64,000 bases of DNA from NCBI GenBank assembly GCA_029204225.1, contig CM055099.1:44895489-44959488 (forward strand). The letters run 5' to 3'. The notes under the pieces were generated by a model, which was not told the DNA's origin, did not search any database, and saw only the letters and a list, made by a program, of their open reading frames with translations. This DNA comes from Diphasiastrum complanatum. Its lineage: Eukaryota > Streptophyta > Lycopodiopsida > Lycopodiales > Lycopodiaceae. Shown here piece by piece: positions 33,880 through 45,396 of the stretch (positions are counted from its first letter, which is position 1; every line of letters starts with the position of its first letter). The position numbers and the translations under genes were made by a program.

Positions 33880-36453
33880 ATGACTTCAATGAGTTCATAC
33901 TTGTTGCAACCAAGTGAGAGATTGTCTACTTCCAATTATTCAATATGGAAGTTGAGGATGGAGTCCATCTTGATACTCCAAGATGTGATGGACATTGTAC
34001 TTGGGATTGAGGAGGAGCCTCAAGTCCTTCAAGAAGTACAAAAATACAAGAAGAGAGCTAGGATGGCTCTCCACTACATTAAGATGAATGTCTCTAATGA
34101 GATATTGAGGGAGATTGGTGATTGTTCTACATCCAAGGAAGCTTGGGATTGTCTCAAGTCCATCTATGAGGCTAAGAACACCTCTAGGCTCCTCACTCTT
34201 AGAAATCAAATATTCCAAAGTAGTCAAAAGAGTGATGAGAGTGCATCTAATTATGTTTTGAGAGTCAAGGATATTCATAGGGAGCTTGCATGTATTGGTG
34301 AATCAATCAATCAAAGTGAGCTAGTCCAAGTCATTCTCAATGGCTTGAGAGATGAATATGACAACCTTGTCCAATCCTATTCCCTTAAGGAGGAGCTACC
34401 AAGTTTGGAGGCCCTTCAAAGTGTGCTTATTTCTGAAAAATCAAGACAAGAGTACAAACTCTTGAGGATGGACAAGCTATCACTCAATCATGATGATGGC
34501 AAAATTCTATTTGCCAAGCACAAAGAGAGGAGTAAGAAGCAACACCATCACTTCTCTAATGACAAAGCTAAAGACCAAGATGGAGAGGAGGAGGATACCT
34601 CTCATGCTTCTAATTCAAATCTCAAGAAGAAGATGATCAAGTGCTTTTATTGTGGCAAGAAAGGCCATTATGCCACCAATTGCTTCAAGAAGAAGAATCA
34701 ACTCAATCAAGCCAACATCACCAATGAGAAAGAAGACTATATTGCAAGTGATGGAGAAGGCTCTCTTATGGCATCAAGCTTCTCCTCTTCCACCTTCAAC
34801 AAGGATGACTCATGGTATATTGATAGTGGAGCATCTTCACATATGTGTGGCTCCAAGCACTCTTTTTCATCTATTATGCCTTATGATGGAGTCAAGAAGA
34901 CCATATACTTTGCAAGTAAGCATGAGTGCAATATTGAAGGAGTAGGGATTATTCCCTTGAAGCTTGCATCTTCTAAAGATCTCTTTCTCAACAATGTTCT
35001 TTTTGTCCCAAAGCTTACAAAGAACATCTTAAGTGTTGGCCAACTTCTTGATAGTGGCTTTGATGTCAATTTCAATATTGACAATTGTGTGATTAAGAAG
35101 GATGGTGAGATCCTTGCATATGGATCAAGATTTGAAGGCATCTACAAATTGGATCCAAGTGAGAGTGCAAACTCTCTTGATGTTTCTTATATTTCCAATA
35201 TTTCAAAGGAGGAGGATTACACAAGATGCACATATCTTCTCTCTTCAAGTATTATGGTATATGATTACTCCTTATTATTCAAAGCATATGTTGAGAAGAA
35301 ATTCTCATTGAAGATCAAAGCTTTGAGGAGTATTGGAGCTCTTGAAGGAATAGCACCATATGAGGTTTTATTCAAGATGAAGCCTAAGGTTGATCACCTT
35401 AGTGAACTTGGTAGTGCTTGCTTTGCATATATTCCCTTGGAAACAAGAAGGAAGGATGATCCAAGCTCATGGATCATGATTGGATACTCATCCATCAAGG
35501 AGGCCTTTAGTGTCTTTACACTCTCTATTTCAAATGTGATCGTGAATAGAGATGTCATATTGCATGAAGATTCAATCTTGGAAGTGGCCGAGATCAAGGC
35601 TTCTCAAGAAGCATCACAAGTTATCCTTTTTGAAGGTATTCAAGTTATGATGGGGCCAATGTGTGAGGAGGAGTTTCTTCTTCATATGATTTCAAGAAGA
35701 TCTTCAAGATGCATGGTCGAGTCTTTATGGCTCACCTTACATGGCAAAGAGGGGCATCTTTCATGTTGTATCTACTACAACACATTCATATATGCTTCTC
35801 TTCCTTTGCTTGAAATGCTATCTTGCTTCATTGAATTTTTTGGATCTCAAAGTTCAAGAAAAGCTATACTAGTTTTGTATGATGCTTATGGTATGGACAT
35901 ATTTCTTGTCATTATTGACTTAGATGTGTTTCCAATACTTTTTGAAAGTAAGATATTGTATTGTCAAAAGTATGCTCTTGGTTCTAGTAAGAACAAGATT
36001 GAGCTTGGTACTCACTTTTTTGAAAATCATGTTTTCACATGTTTTGAGACAAATTGTAAACTCCTCTTGAGATTAAGTGAAGCATCCAAAGTGGACACTT
36101 ACATCCTTGAGAGAGTAACTAGCCTAAAAAAGATCAAGCTAGTCTTTGATATCAAGATCAGATCCATCATGGATATAGTTAATTGTATGTGGACTAGTCA
36201 AGCTAGAAAGCATAATCTTGATAATCATCATTGTTTCACATCTTATGATCTTGATCTCCATGATCCTTATGAGGCTTGGAAGCCTCAAATTTTTCTATTT
36301 ATGGTGCATCCATCATGCAAGTGGAACTTTCAAGGCAAAGATCATCATCAAGCATGGAGGAAGCCCATGATAATAGTGGCATATTGGTGGAGCACTCTTC
36401 AAAGGCATTGGCAAGAGATCTCTACCAAAGAGATCTTATCATGGATATGGTGA
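33880..36453 (+). CDS. 857-aa gag-protease ORF with integrase remnant and unidentified tail
   Basis: Uninterrupted ORF. Residues 15-200 are a UBN2-type copia gag (TSNYSIWKLRMESIL, NEILREIGDCSTSKEAWDCL). C255-C268 form the zinc knuckle CFYCGKKGHYATNC. D315-A318 are the protease active site in WYIDSGASSHM, and LTKNILSVGQLLDSGF follows. Near 445-490 an integrase core remnant (FKAYVEKKFSLKIKALRS) jumps directly to its C-terminal part (IAPYEVLFKMKPKVDHL, then ISNVIVNRDVILHED), so the second Asp and the Glu of the catalytic triad are gone. Residues about 575-857 are not recognised, apart from a short RNase H-like piece (SSKNKIELGTHFFENHV, about 702-718). There is no RT. An open tail of this length in a young element suggests it may still be translated. 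Confidence 0.85.
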   Translation: MTSMSSYLLQPSERLSTSNYSIWKLRMESILILQDVMDIVLGIEEEPQVLQEVQKYKKRARMALHYIKMNVSNEILREIGDCSTSKEAWDCLKSIYEAKNTSRLLTLRNQIFQSSQKSDESASNYVLRVKDIHRELACIGESINQSELVQVILNGLRDEYDNLVQSYSLKEELPSLEALQSVLISEKSRQEYKLLRMDKLSLNHDDGKILFAKHKERSKKQHHHFSNDKAKDQDGEEEDTSHASNSNLKKKMIKCFYCGKKGHYATNCFKKKNQLNQANITNEKEDYIASDGEGSLMASSFSSSTFNKDDSWYIDSGASSHMCGSKHSFSSIMPYDGVKKTIYFASKHECNIEGVGIIPLKLASSKDLFLNNVLFVPKLTKNILSVGQLLDSGFDVNFNIDNCVIKKDGEILAYGSRFEGIYKLDPSESANSLDVSYISNISKEEDYTRCTYLLSSSIMVYDYSLLFKAYVEKKFSLKIKALRSIGALEGIAPYEVLFKMKPKVDHLSELGSACFAYIPLETRRKDDPSSWIMIGYSSIKEAFSVFTLSISNVIVNRDVILHEDSILEVAEIKASQEASQVILFEGIQVMMGPMCEEEFLLHMISRRSSRCMVESLWLTLHGKEGHLSCCIYYNTFIYASLPLLEMLSCFIEFFGSQSSRKAILVLYDAYGMDIFLVIIDLDVFPILFESKILYCQKYALGSSKNKIELGTHFFENHVFTCFETNCKLLLRLSEASKVDTYILERVTSLKKIKLVFDIKIRSIMDIVNCMWTSQARKHNLDNHHCFTSYDLDLHDPYEAWKPQIFLFMVHPSCKWNFQGKDHHQAWRKPMIIVAYWWSTLQRHWQEISTKEILSWIW

Positions 36454-36579
36454 GGGTGCTGCTATGATGGATCCCTTGGCTGATCTTCACTTCTTATGCA
36501 TACCAAAGGATCCACTCAAAAAGATTTACAAACTTCTCAAGTGATCTAGTACCTTTCCAAGCTATTTTTTGAGGAGGAG

Positions 36580-37367
36580 TGTGAGAAATTGGCAAAAATC
36601 TAGCTTGGTATTTTTTATGATAGAAGTTTGTAAGTGAATCTCACATGTGTGGAGGATGTTCCCACGTGTGGAGAATTGTAAAGTAAATCAAAATGTTTGA
36701 TATAGGGGTCTCATAGAATTTCATAGTCAAGCATTTAGGTGTAGGATGTTGATAGGGTCAAATTTGGCATAGATGGCAAATTATCCATTTCCACTTGTAA
36801 TGCCACTATTGAGCCAAAATAGAGCCAAACTTGTGCCAATTAGAGTGTAGACAAGTGTCATGCTTTTGTTTGATGAAGCTTAAGAGGTCCAATAGGATTT
36901 AGAGGTGGAACCTTGTGAGGTCCAATAGAAAATTGAGGTGTGCTTGAATATAGTCCAATAGAATTTAGAGGTGCATGGATCAATGGTCCAATAGGATTAA
37001 GAGGTGACAAAGTGTGATCCAATCATAGTTAAGCATAGTGGTAGCTCATGAATCTATTAGTATCATTGTACTCCTCCTTTTGGATCTAATTGATTTTGAG
37101 ATTGAGTGTATTTTGAGTGTCATTGAATTTCTAGCTTTCTCTCTCTACCCGAGGAGAGCAGCTTGTTTTTACTTAGAATACTTTTGGAACACTTCCCACA
37201 CGTGTGAGTGAGAGTTGGAAGTGATTGAATGCATGTAGTAGTGTGTTTTTGCCATAGAATCAAAGATAGATCTTGAATTTCAATCTAGTCTTGATCTTGG
37301 TGCATCTACACACCTTAGGAGATCACAAGTACATGTAGTGGACAATCCACACGTGTGAAATTCAACA
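36580..37367 (+). repeat. 3' LTR
   Basis: Same length as the 5' LTR and 6 substitutions away from it. It follows the purine tract directly. Confidence 0.93.
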
Positions 37368-37694
37368 CATATGTCATGTCACCATGCCATGTCATCATCT
37401 CTTCCACACCGCTACTGCATATCCGAGTTATTTTTCATTTTCTTCCTTACACTTTTGGCCTGCGAGTTTATGCTTTCCTACGCTTATTCTCTTTTGTGAT
37501 CAAAGCTCACTCAGACGAACTATTGCGATCTACGGAGCTGTCATCAAACATTCGACCAATGGCTTCTGGATCAAGTTCTAGTTCTACCATCATTTGGAAA
37601 GCACGAGTAGGAATCCGCCTAAGTCTTATTTGGATCGATGCAGGTTGGGTGATCTGAAAGTGCAATCATCCTTTTTGAAGTCAACACAAAATTT

Positions 37695-38557
37695 GTGAAC
37701 TCCATCCACTCAATTTCTGAGGTGGACTTCAAAGTTCATGTGCGAGGCCAATTCTTCACTATCACTGAAGACCTATTATGCACAGCCCTCGGCTTACCTT
37801 TGGATGGGAAGATGGTTTCAATCAATAAAGACTCAATGGATGAAATAGCCCACTCTTTGAGCAATTGTTTCGTACCCACAAAGGGGTACAAAATTTCAAT
37901 GATCCGCGACAAATTTTGGTTACATATTGGACGCACTCACCTGTAATCCAGTTTGCTTTGGCGTTATTACCTATAGGGCTTTTTTGCGATGGATTAAACA
38001 TCAAAAGTTTTCTAGTTGAGGAAAGAGTTGACTTCATCAATGGAGGTGGTGAAGGTTTTTTCTTGAAAAAGGTTGTTGCTAACGATTTCTTTTATCATAT
38101 AGAAAAACATGTTGCTAGGTGCATTCATGAAGGAGATGGTTATTCTACATTTTTTTGTGATGAGTCCAAGAAAGTCATTTTTGCAGCAAGTGGAGTCAAA
38201 TGTCTTGATAAAGAGAGTAGATCAAATGGTTCTATCATGAGACTTGGTGAGAAAGATAGTCACAAGTCAAGAAGAAGAGAAGTATGTGAAGAGTTCAAAG
38301 TAGGATGTACTTTGAATGATGTCATTGTGAATGATAGTGAGGAAGAATCATTATCATATGAGTCATTACCTAAAACATTGAGTAGAAGTTCTTATTTGAA
38401 AAAAAAACGTACTTCAATCATCTTTATGTTGAAGGCATTAATGATTTTTTTCATGGCTTCTAATGTTTTTGAGGTTTCTACTTCTTATCAACGGAATTTT
38501 GAAATTCCGACTATTTGGTGTTTGCAGTCAATGTGCATTCAATCAGATACCGTTTGA
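37695..38557 (+). pseudogene. unrecognised coding-like region, possibly retroelement ORF
   Basis: Two overlapping frames. The first (37695-37946) reads VDFKVHVRGQFFTITEDL and LCTALGLPLDG, reminiscent of the VRG...LGLP motif in plant transposon proteins of Athila-type elements. The second (about 37865-38557) continues IQFALALLPIGLFCDGLNIK and an acidic, Ser-rich segment. The break near 37.9 kb points to decay. The family assignment is tentative. Confidence 0.35.
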
Positions 38558-38599
38558 CAAACGGATTGAAGCATCAGCTTTCCAGTACTAGGGCGACCT

Positions 38600-39538
38600 C
38601 AGAGCAGTGCAGACACTTAATTAATTGTGTTCGCGAACTATTCATTTCTAGACAGAAGTCCTCAACAACTAAAGTCCAAATTAATGGTTAAAGAACACGA
38701 ATGGTTTTAGAACACGTTAGAAAGTTATGTCAATGCCAATCAAGAAAACAGATCAAAGACTCAATTCGTCAGACAGGGATTGTCATCTCATATGTATACA
38801 TACAACTTTATTCAATGATCGTGCTAGACTGTACCAAAGATAGTCATTATTCGAGTGCCAAAAAGAAAGTATTCGTGACAGACGAATAAGTTGGTTTTAA
38901 GACAATTCTTTAGAGCATGCTTTACAGATACACAACAAACGACTGTAATGCACTACAGCATCTGTCTGATCAGAGAGTAATTCATGTAATGTGTTAGAGA
39001 TTGTTAGCAGACTCAAGATCACTCACACTCAGCAGTGCGGAGAACAGAGATAAGAGAGAATAACTCACAGAACTCTATTCACTTTTTCAATCTCTTACAT
39101 ATGCATAAACTCTTCTCTCTCAATGATCGAGACTGAAGTGTGAGATCAATATATGTTCTACGGGGCAAACAAACACACCTCTAAAACAACAAGTGTGTCG
39201 CTCTCGTGAAAGGGTCTAGTTAGCAATTAGACTGAAAATACGTTCAATTATACTATGAAAGGTATACTTAACTACAAGTTAAAGTTACTCTAGTTTAACA
39301 TGTCTTTTCGTATCTAATCGTTTCATGTGGACGACCTAGTAAAGGTTATCCAAGGTAATGTCTTTCTTATTAAAGGTCTTGCCTTTAATTACAAGGCAAG
39401 TACTTAGGAGATATATTCCCGAAAAATGACTTTAGTCCTCTTCATGATTCATACTTAACCAGCTCATATCTTCGTTTTCGAGTATATCATGCCATATTTA
39501 TGTTGATATTCAATGTTTAACAATAAGGTGGCATCACA
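38600..39538 (-). mobile_element. minus-strand LTR of an unclassified element
   Basis: On the minus strand a purine tract GAGGAAGGGGATA runs into TGTGATGCCACC at 39538, the usual layout of a 3' LTR boundary. It continues leftward for about 0.9 kb. The far end was not located. Confidence 0.5.
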
Positions 39539-39845
39539 TATCCCCTTCCTCAAATGTGAAACGTCCTCGTGAACATAACATCTTCTTTTTGAGGATTATT
39601 CGCAAAACATTCTGTTCTTCAGATTTTCGTTAAGGCGAAAAGATATTTCTTCGTCAATTTCGTCCTTTAGATATTTGTTCGTCTTAGAGAATATGTGTCT
39701 TGATGTTTCTTTAATTGAATAGGTTGTTTTGAGTTGATTGTTGAATTGTTGATGAAAACTGGAATCAACCTTCTAAACATCTGTAAACTTCAAAAATTCA
39801 GCGTCCCATAGAAACATCAGCACAACAAAGACATGAATGAAAGTT

Positions 39846-40740
39846 TTATGAACGATTCAATTCTTCATATAATTTCTGAGCAAACTCCAAGTTTTGTTGA
39901 GCTTCAATCAACAGCAAGTCTTCTTTTGATTTTGTGTAGCGGCCAACCGGTAAGTTGCCGAATTCTTCTAACTTAACTGGGAGCAATGTTCCATCGAACA
40001 GCTCCTGAGTTAACTTTGTATCTTTGTCTGAATCACTACAAAGAGTGACTTCTTTACAGTAACGAGCTGAAAATCTAATAAAAGAGCTTTTGACATAAAG
40101 ATTTTGAACGAAAAACAATGTCTTTGCCGCGAAAGTACCAAACTACCAAAATAAAAATGTACAAAACTGCTTGTAGCGAAATGACTTCCTTCTGTCTTGC
40201 AGATTGTGTTGAATCTTCGCAAAATAATCTGCAAGATTTCACTCCCAATCCACATAAAGACTGAATAACTCTGGATAAGCCATATTTACATTGATCAGCA
40301 GCCCGTCATCGTCGAATTCGCCTAAATCCACAACAACTTGAGGTTTGTACAGTTGAAACTGCGACTTTCGCTTCCAAAAATGTCGCTTATTATCTTCGGT
40401 CCGCAAAAATTGAAACTCTTTGATTTGCATATATTCTAGAGCATATATAGCCGAAGAGCCTATGTACAACTCTGCTGATCCAAAAGGCACGACCTGGAAC
40501 TTACCCTGGATTATGCTCCAACAGAGACATCCTTTCTGTTCGATAGAGAGCTGGGCCCATAACCAGAGAAAGTCGTCCTTCTCCCAAGGTCACTTTCAAT
40601 CATCGAAGGTGATGCCTACTGCGCCTGGTAGCATCATGTATTCCACACGCCATTGCAATTCAACATTAAATGCATGTGGACACCATTTCCAGATGCACTT
40701 GCCATGAAGAACCATTGAAGAACCATCATTATCCTCATAG
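39846..40740 (-). pseudogene. unrecognised coding module upstream of the 39.54-kb LTR
   Basis: Minus-strand frames in order read NKFASYEDNDGSSMVLHGK, then FNVELQWRVEYMMLPGAVG, VPFGSAELYIGSSAIYALEY, LGEFDDDGLLINVNMAYPEL, and finally LPVKLEEFGNLPVGRYTKS to a stop at 39846. Stops and frame changes break it, but the amino-acid texture is that of a real globular protein. I recognise no family. It follows truncated copia gag and precedes a purine tract and LTR, so it could be a retroelement accessory ORF or captured host sequence. Confidence 0.4.
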
Positions 40741-40744
40741 CTAG

Positions 40745-41355
40745 CGAACTTATTACAAAGATGAACATCTCCAAGAAGTATATTAGATCTTGAACTAGAT
40801 ATATCATAAGGAAGCTTGTTAGACTTTGCATAAGATCTTTGTCACCTTCACTTGATATTGGACTTGAAGAACACATTAAAAGATAATCACAACCACCTAG
40901 ATCTTCATCATTAGTAGTAAAGTTGTTTTGCTTGCTACCTTCATCTTTTTGTTTCTTCAAACATTCATTAGCAAAATGCTCTTTGATTCCACAATAGAAT
41001 CATTTTAACTTTGACCTATCTTTCTTCTTACTAACAAAAGAGGAAGGCTCACCTTGATCTTCACCCTTTGACCAATTGCCTTTGCCTTTGCCCTTGAACT
41101 TGCCTTTGATGAACGTAGTCTCCTCTTCATATTGAGATGTTGATGTTGATCCACCTATTGCTTGAAGCCTAAACTCCTCATTCACCAAAATCTCTTGCAA
41201 ATCCACAATGTTTGGCAAGGTTCTTTGAATAGCAAAGCTTTGAACAAGGTCTCAATCATCTCCAATAAGGACTCCATCCTCACCTTCCAAGTATAATAGT
41301 TGATTGAGGTAAGCCTATCATTGCTCTCCAACATAAAGCCTCCACTTGTAGCCAT
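40745..41355 (-). pseudogene. Ty1/copia gag (internally deleted)
   Basis: Starts at 41355 with MATSGGFMLESNDRLTSINY and WKVRMESLLEM. It then jumps, without the middle of gag, to NIVDLQEILVNEEFRLQAIG and a lysine-rich linker. In the zinc knuckle the first Cys codon is a TGA (stop, then FYCGIKEHFANEC). Similarity to copia fades near 40.75 kb. Confidence 0.8.
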
Positions 41356-41927
41356 GTTGAAGTGACTGATCTTCTCCTTTCAACCTGTTCCAATGATCAA
41401 AGCACTATTTTGAATGAAAAAAAATGTATTAAAAAAGAAATCACAAAGATATGGAAACTCTCAATTCTCTTCTGGCACTATTACTAGCAAATCAACACAT
41501 AGAATGAAAAATTCTTGATCGACCTATGATCCACACACAATCTACTTTCTAAGATTGAAAAACACTCTATAGTCAAGCAACTTCAAAAAATAGAGATCCA
41601 ATCAAAATTATGGTTTTGGCAAAATCACAAAAAATTGAGTCTTCGAATTTCTACATGCAATTGTCTAAAATTTGATATAGAATTTTGTAGCCTCTAATGA
41701 GACCTTCCTAATGCATCAAAAATCACCCAAATCTAGTAAGCCACATGTGAAATTGGAATTCCTCAAGTTCACAAACCTAAATTGAGTTTAGGCCTACAAA
41801 AGATCCAATCTACATATACAAAGATGCGGACTTTTGAGTAGAAATCAATCTAGCATGCTCTAGCATTGGTATCTCCTCCAAATCTTTGATAAATGTGGTT
41901 GCTCCTTTCATAACCTGAAACAAAAGA

Positions 41928-42262
41928 GCTCGGATGCCATGTAAAGAATTTCAGATCATTAAGATCCAAAATGTGTCCCTTGATCTTTGGTTAGAAAGTC
42001 AACACAATCCACAACATTGCCAATATAGAAAAATCAGCATCTACTCAATGAAAGAGATGCAAACTCAATAAGAACTTGAACAAACATCAAATATATGATA
42101 AAATGAAGTTGCTTTCTGTACAATAACAAGACCCTACTGTATTTCCCACGTGTGGATCCAAAAATTACAAAATATAAGCATTCTACACACAAGATTGCAA
42201 GATATCATCAAGATAGTGCACCAATGGATAGATGAACCCAAGAGAACTCATGTATAAGCATG

Positions 42263-42351
<89 letters not shown>

Positions 42352-42700
42352 TTCTCCACGAGTTTACATCCTTTTATAACAGGTCCATGTCTCATTTTTT
42401 GAATCTTTGGTTTTCCTCCATAATGAAAACCCTATCAATAATCAATGCATCTAACATTCAAATTTGAATGTGTCCAAACTCGACCTCATAACTTTCCCAC
42501 ACTTTCCAAAAGTGGTAATTCAAATGAAATTTGACTAAAATAGCTTTCATAAAGTTTATCTCCAAGCCTAAAATGCATATTGGCCTAATATTGACAATTA
42601 ACCAAAATATGACTAAACTTGACTAAGCTAGCTGCCCCCATATTGGCAAATAGACCAAGTTTAGATCTAAAGGTGCAACTAGTTTTCAGAACCTATAAAC
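41928..42700 (-). mobile_element. 5' LTR and mutated primer site of the minus copia element
   Basis: The LTR ends in TTTACA at 41940 (minus strand) and is followed by TGGCATCCGAGC (41939-41928), three changes from the standard tRNA-Met site. It is the same LTR family as 29812 and 42728. It carries a GA microsatellite near its transcription start. The right end is degenerate. Confidence 0.72.
42267..42348. repeat. (GA)n microsatellite, 82 bp, inside an LTR
   Basis: Perfect GA run located where sister LTRs have only a short GAGAGAAGA stretch (43.06 kb, and about 30.1 kb on the other strand). Confidence 0.95.
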
Positions 42701-42727
42701 AATCAATTAAGCCTCTAATCAACCTAT

Positions 42728-43299
42728 TGTGAAAGATTTCAGATCCTTAAGATCCAATCTACTTGAATGATCTTTGGTTAGAAAGAGAAATACACTACCA
42801 ATCTCACCAATGTAGAAAAATCAGCATCTACACACAAATTGAGATGCAAACACCAATAGAACTTGATCAAACTTGAATGAAATGATTATGTACTGTTGCT
42901 GTCCGTAGAAAACCAACAAGCTACTGTATTTCACATGTGTGGATCCAAAAATAACAAATATAGATCATTCTACACATAGAATTGCAAGCAATCACCAAGA
43001 TAGTGCACCAATGGATAATAGAACCCAAGAGAACCATGTATAAGCATGAAATGAGATAGAGAAGAGAGAAGATTGCTCTCTCCACGTACATCCTCTTATA
43101 ACAGGTCCAAACCCTATTTGGCCACTTGGCTTTCCCTCCAAAATGCTAACCCTACTAATTTTGGGTCTAGATTCAATGTACCCAACTATTCAAATTGAAT
43201 CTACTCAAACTCGCATTCTAACTTTCCCACACTTGGGGCCTCAATATGCCAAATATGAAAATATAGCAAAATGTGATGAAACTAGTTGAATCTTTCACA
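42728..43299 (-). mobile_element. 3' LTR of a second minus copia element, 572 bp
   Basis: On the minus strand the purine tract GAAGAGGGAG (43309-43300) leads into TGTGAAAGAT, and the LTR closes ATCTTTCACA at 42728. It lies almost directly against the 5' LTR of the next copia element in the same orientation. Confidence 0.85.
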
Positions 43300-43339
43300 C
43301 TCCCTCTTCAACTAGTTTTAGCATAGACTTTGATAATAC

Positions 43340-45008
43340 TCCAAGTGAAGTCCTATGCTTCATGAACAAGTCCTTTCCCAATGCTTTGGTGAAGATATCA
43401 GCTACACATTCCCTTGAAGACACATGTTGAATTGCACCTCCTTTGCAATGACTCGCTCCCTCACAAAATGATATTGTATCTCAATATGCTTGCTCCTAGC
43501 ATGAAAGATAGGATTGGATGCCATTCTTTGGGCTGATTAATTGTCACAAAAGATGATTGGGCTCTCTGAAAAATCCACCAAGTGAAAATCCTTGATCATC
43601 CTCTTGATCCATACCATCTCCTTTGTGCAATGTGTAAGAGCTTTGTACTCGGCCTCACTAGATGACAATGAGATAGTGGCTTGTTTCTTTGACATCCATG
43701 ATATAGCTCCATCACCTATGAAAATACAATAAGCACTAATGGATTTCCTATCCATTACATCTCCAGCATAGTCTGAATCTGAAAATCCAAAAAGATTAGG
43801 TGATGATCCCTCATAAAATATGCCAAAATCTCGAGTTCCAATGATGTACCTCAAAATTCGCTTTCCTAGCTTCCAATGCTCCTCACTAGGATCTTGCATG
43901 AATTGACTCAATCTTCCAACACAATAGCTTAGATCAGGTCTAGTAATGGTTAGATAGATGAGTGAACCGACTAGCTTCCTATAGAGAGTAATGTCCTCGA
44001 AGGATATTTCATTACCTCTTATAGTTAGCTATACATGAGACTCCATAGGTGTCTCAATAGCTTTTGCATCTACCATATGAAATCTTTCTAGAATAGAATT
44101 AGCATGCTTCTCTTGACAAATGAAAGTAGATTGAGAAGATCTAATGACTTCTATTCCTAAAATGTAATGCAAATTACCAAGATCATGCACCTCAAACTTC
44201 TTCTTAAGAGCATTCTTGCTATCCTCCACATCTTGATTGTCTCCACCCCTCAAGATGATATCATCCACATAGATTAGCAAGATGGTAACATCATTTCCAA
44301 CAAACCTATAATAAAGTGAATGATCATACTCACTCATAACAAAGCTTAAGGCCATACAAACTCTTTTGTAGAAGACACACATGATTTGGCTTTGTTGATG
44401 AAATGTAGCTCTCGGGTTGCTCCATGTACACTTCCTCCTCAAGATCACCATTCAAGAATGCATTTGAAATGTCCATTTGCCATAGATCCCATCCATAAAG
44501 TGTAGCAAGTGAAATGATGACTCGAATGCTTACCATTTTTGCCACGGGTGCAAAGGTCTCATCATAGTCAATTCTTTGTTGTTGAGCATATCCTTTTGCC
44601 ACTAACTTTGCCTTGTACTTGTTGATAGATCCATCTTGGTTTTTCTTCACCTTGAAGATCCATTTGCATCCAATAACTTTCTTGTCCTTAGGCAACTCCA
44701 CCAATCTCCATGTTCCATTCTTCATAAGAGCTTGATACTCGAGATCCATTGCCTGGACCCACTCCTCTTCTTTCCTTATCTCCATCAAACTCCACCTTGA
44801 GGCCCTTACTTAGCATTTGACTCACACTAAGCAAATTCTTGGTAATAGATGGAATAGACAAGACATCCTCCAAATGAATATTCCTATTTGTAGAGAGAAA
44901 AATAGGAATTGTGCCAATCCCTTTGATTGCACACTCACCATCATTGGCCGTGTAGATCACCCTCTTGTCATCTCCATATGCCAACAAAGAAGTGAAGTAC
45001 TCTTCTAA
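43340..45008 (-). pseudogene. Ty1/copia pol with integrase deleted
   Basis: From 45008 leftward a pre-integrase segment (ANDGECAIKGIGTIPIFLS, SITKNLLSVSQMLSKGL) joins near 44790 to RT with no integrase between. RT shows [78 protein letters not shown] and LLIYVDDIILRGG. The connection and RNase H read PDLSYCVGRLSQFMQDPSEE, DSDYAGD, ATISLSSSEAEYKALTHC and FCDN, followed by a stop, then HARSKHIEIQYHFVRERV. A few stops and frame changes are present, fewer than in the copia copy at 10.9 kb. Confidence 0.9.
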
Positions 45009-45281
45009 TATTATTTTGTAGAGTGTGATCAACTTGTTTGTAGCCGCTTTGAGGGGGGAGGCATGGGATCCTACGAGAAATATGACATTTCGATTAGGAG
45101 TTGCTTCATGATAGAATACTTCTTGGGTTAAATTGAAAACAATGTTCGAAGATTGGCATACATGTCTGTTGCGAAATTTGAAGATCCATGGGCTATTATT
45201 TGTCAATATGCAATTTGCATTTAGATATGTAACAATATCTATGATGAGTATAGCGTAATTTGCAATCGTTAGAAGTTGCAA
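45009..45281 (-). other. open frame of unknown origin fused to copia sequence
   Basis: About 90 codons run open into the copia pre-integrase segment, including SSNIVFNLTQEVFYHEA. They do not look like gag or protease. This is probably host or other repeat DNA at the truncation point. Confidence 0.3.
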
Positions 45282-45396
45282 ACATGTGGATCGATTGTTG
45301 GCATGGTTGGTGCACCAATAGTCTCTCTTTAAATTGAAAATAATTTGTAAAAATGTTCCAAAAATCTTGGAAACGCAACATAATAATCATTTATTT

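Larger units (their letters stand above)
32334..37367 (+). mobile_element. young non-autonomous copia-like LTR element
   Basis: Two 788-bp LTRs (32334-33121 and 36580-37367) differ at 6 positions by eye, all substitutions. The primer binding site TGGTATCAGAGCC is at 33122-33134, and the polypurine tract GAGGAGGAG ends at 36579. One ORF fills the body. The flanks CAGAT and CATAT are a possible 5-bp target duplication with one mismatch. There is no RT and no complete integrase, so transposition would need enzymes from another element. Confidence 0.93.

Noticed and set aside
33940-34278. 112-codon minus frame opposite copia gag
   Set aside because: Shadow of the 857-codon ORF on the other strand.
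35394-35597. Minus frame opposite the integrase remnant
   Set aside because: Shadow of the plus-strand retroelement ORF.
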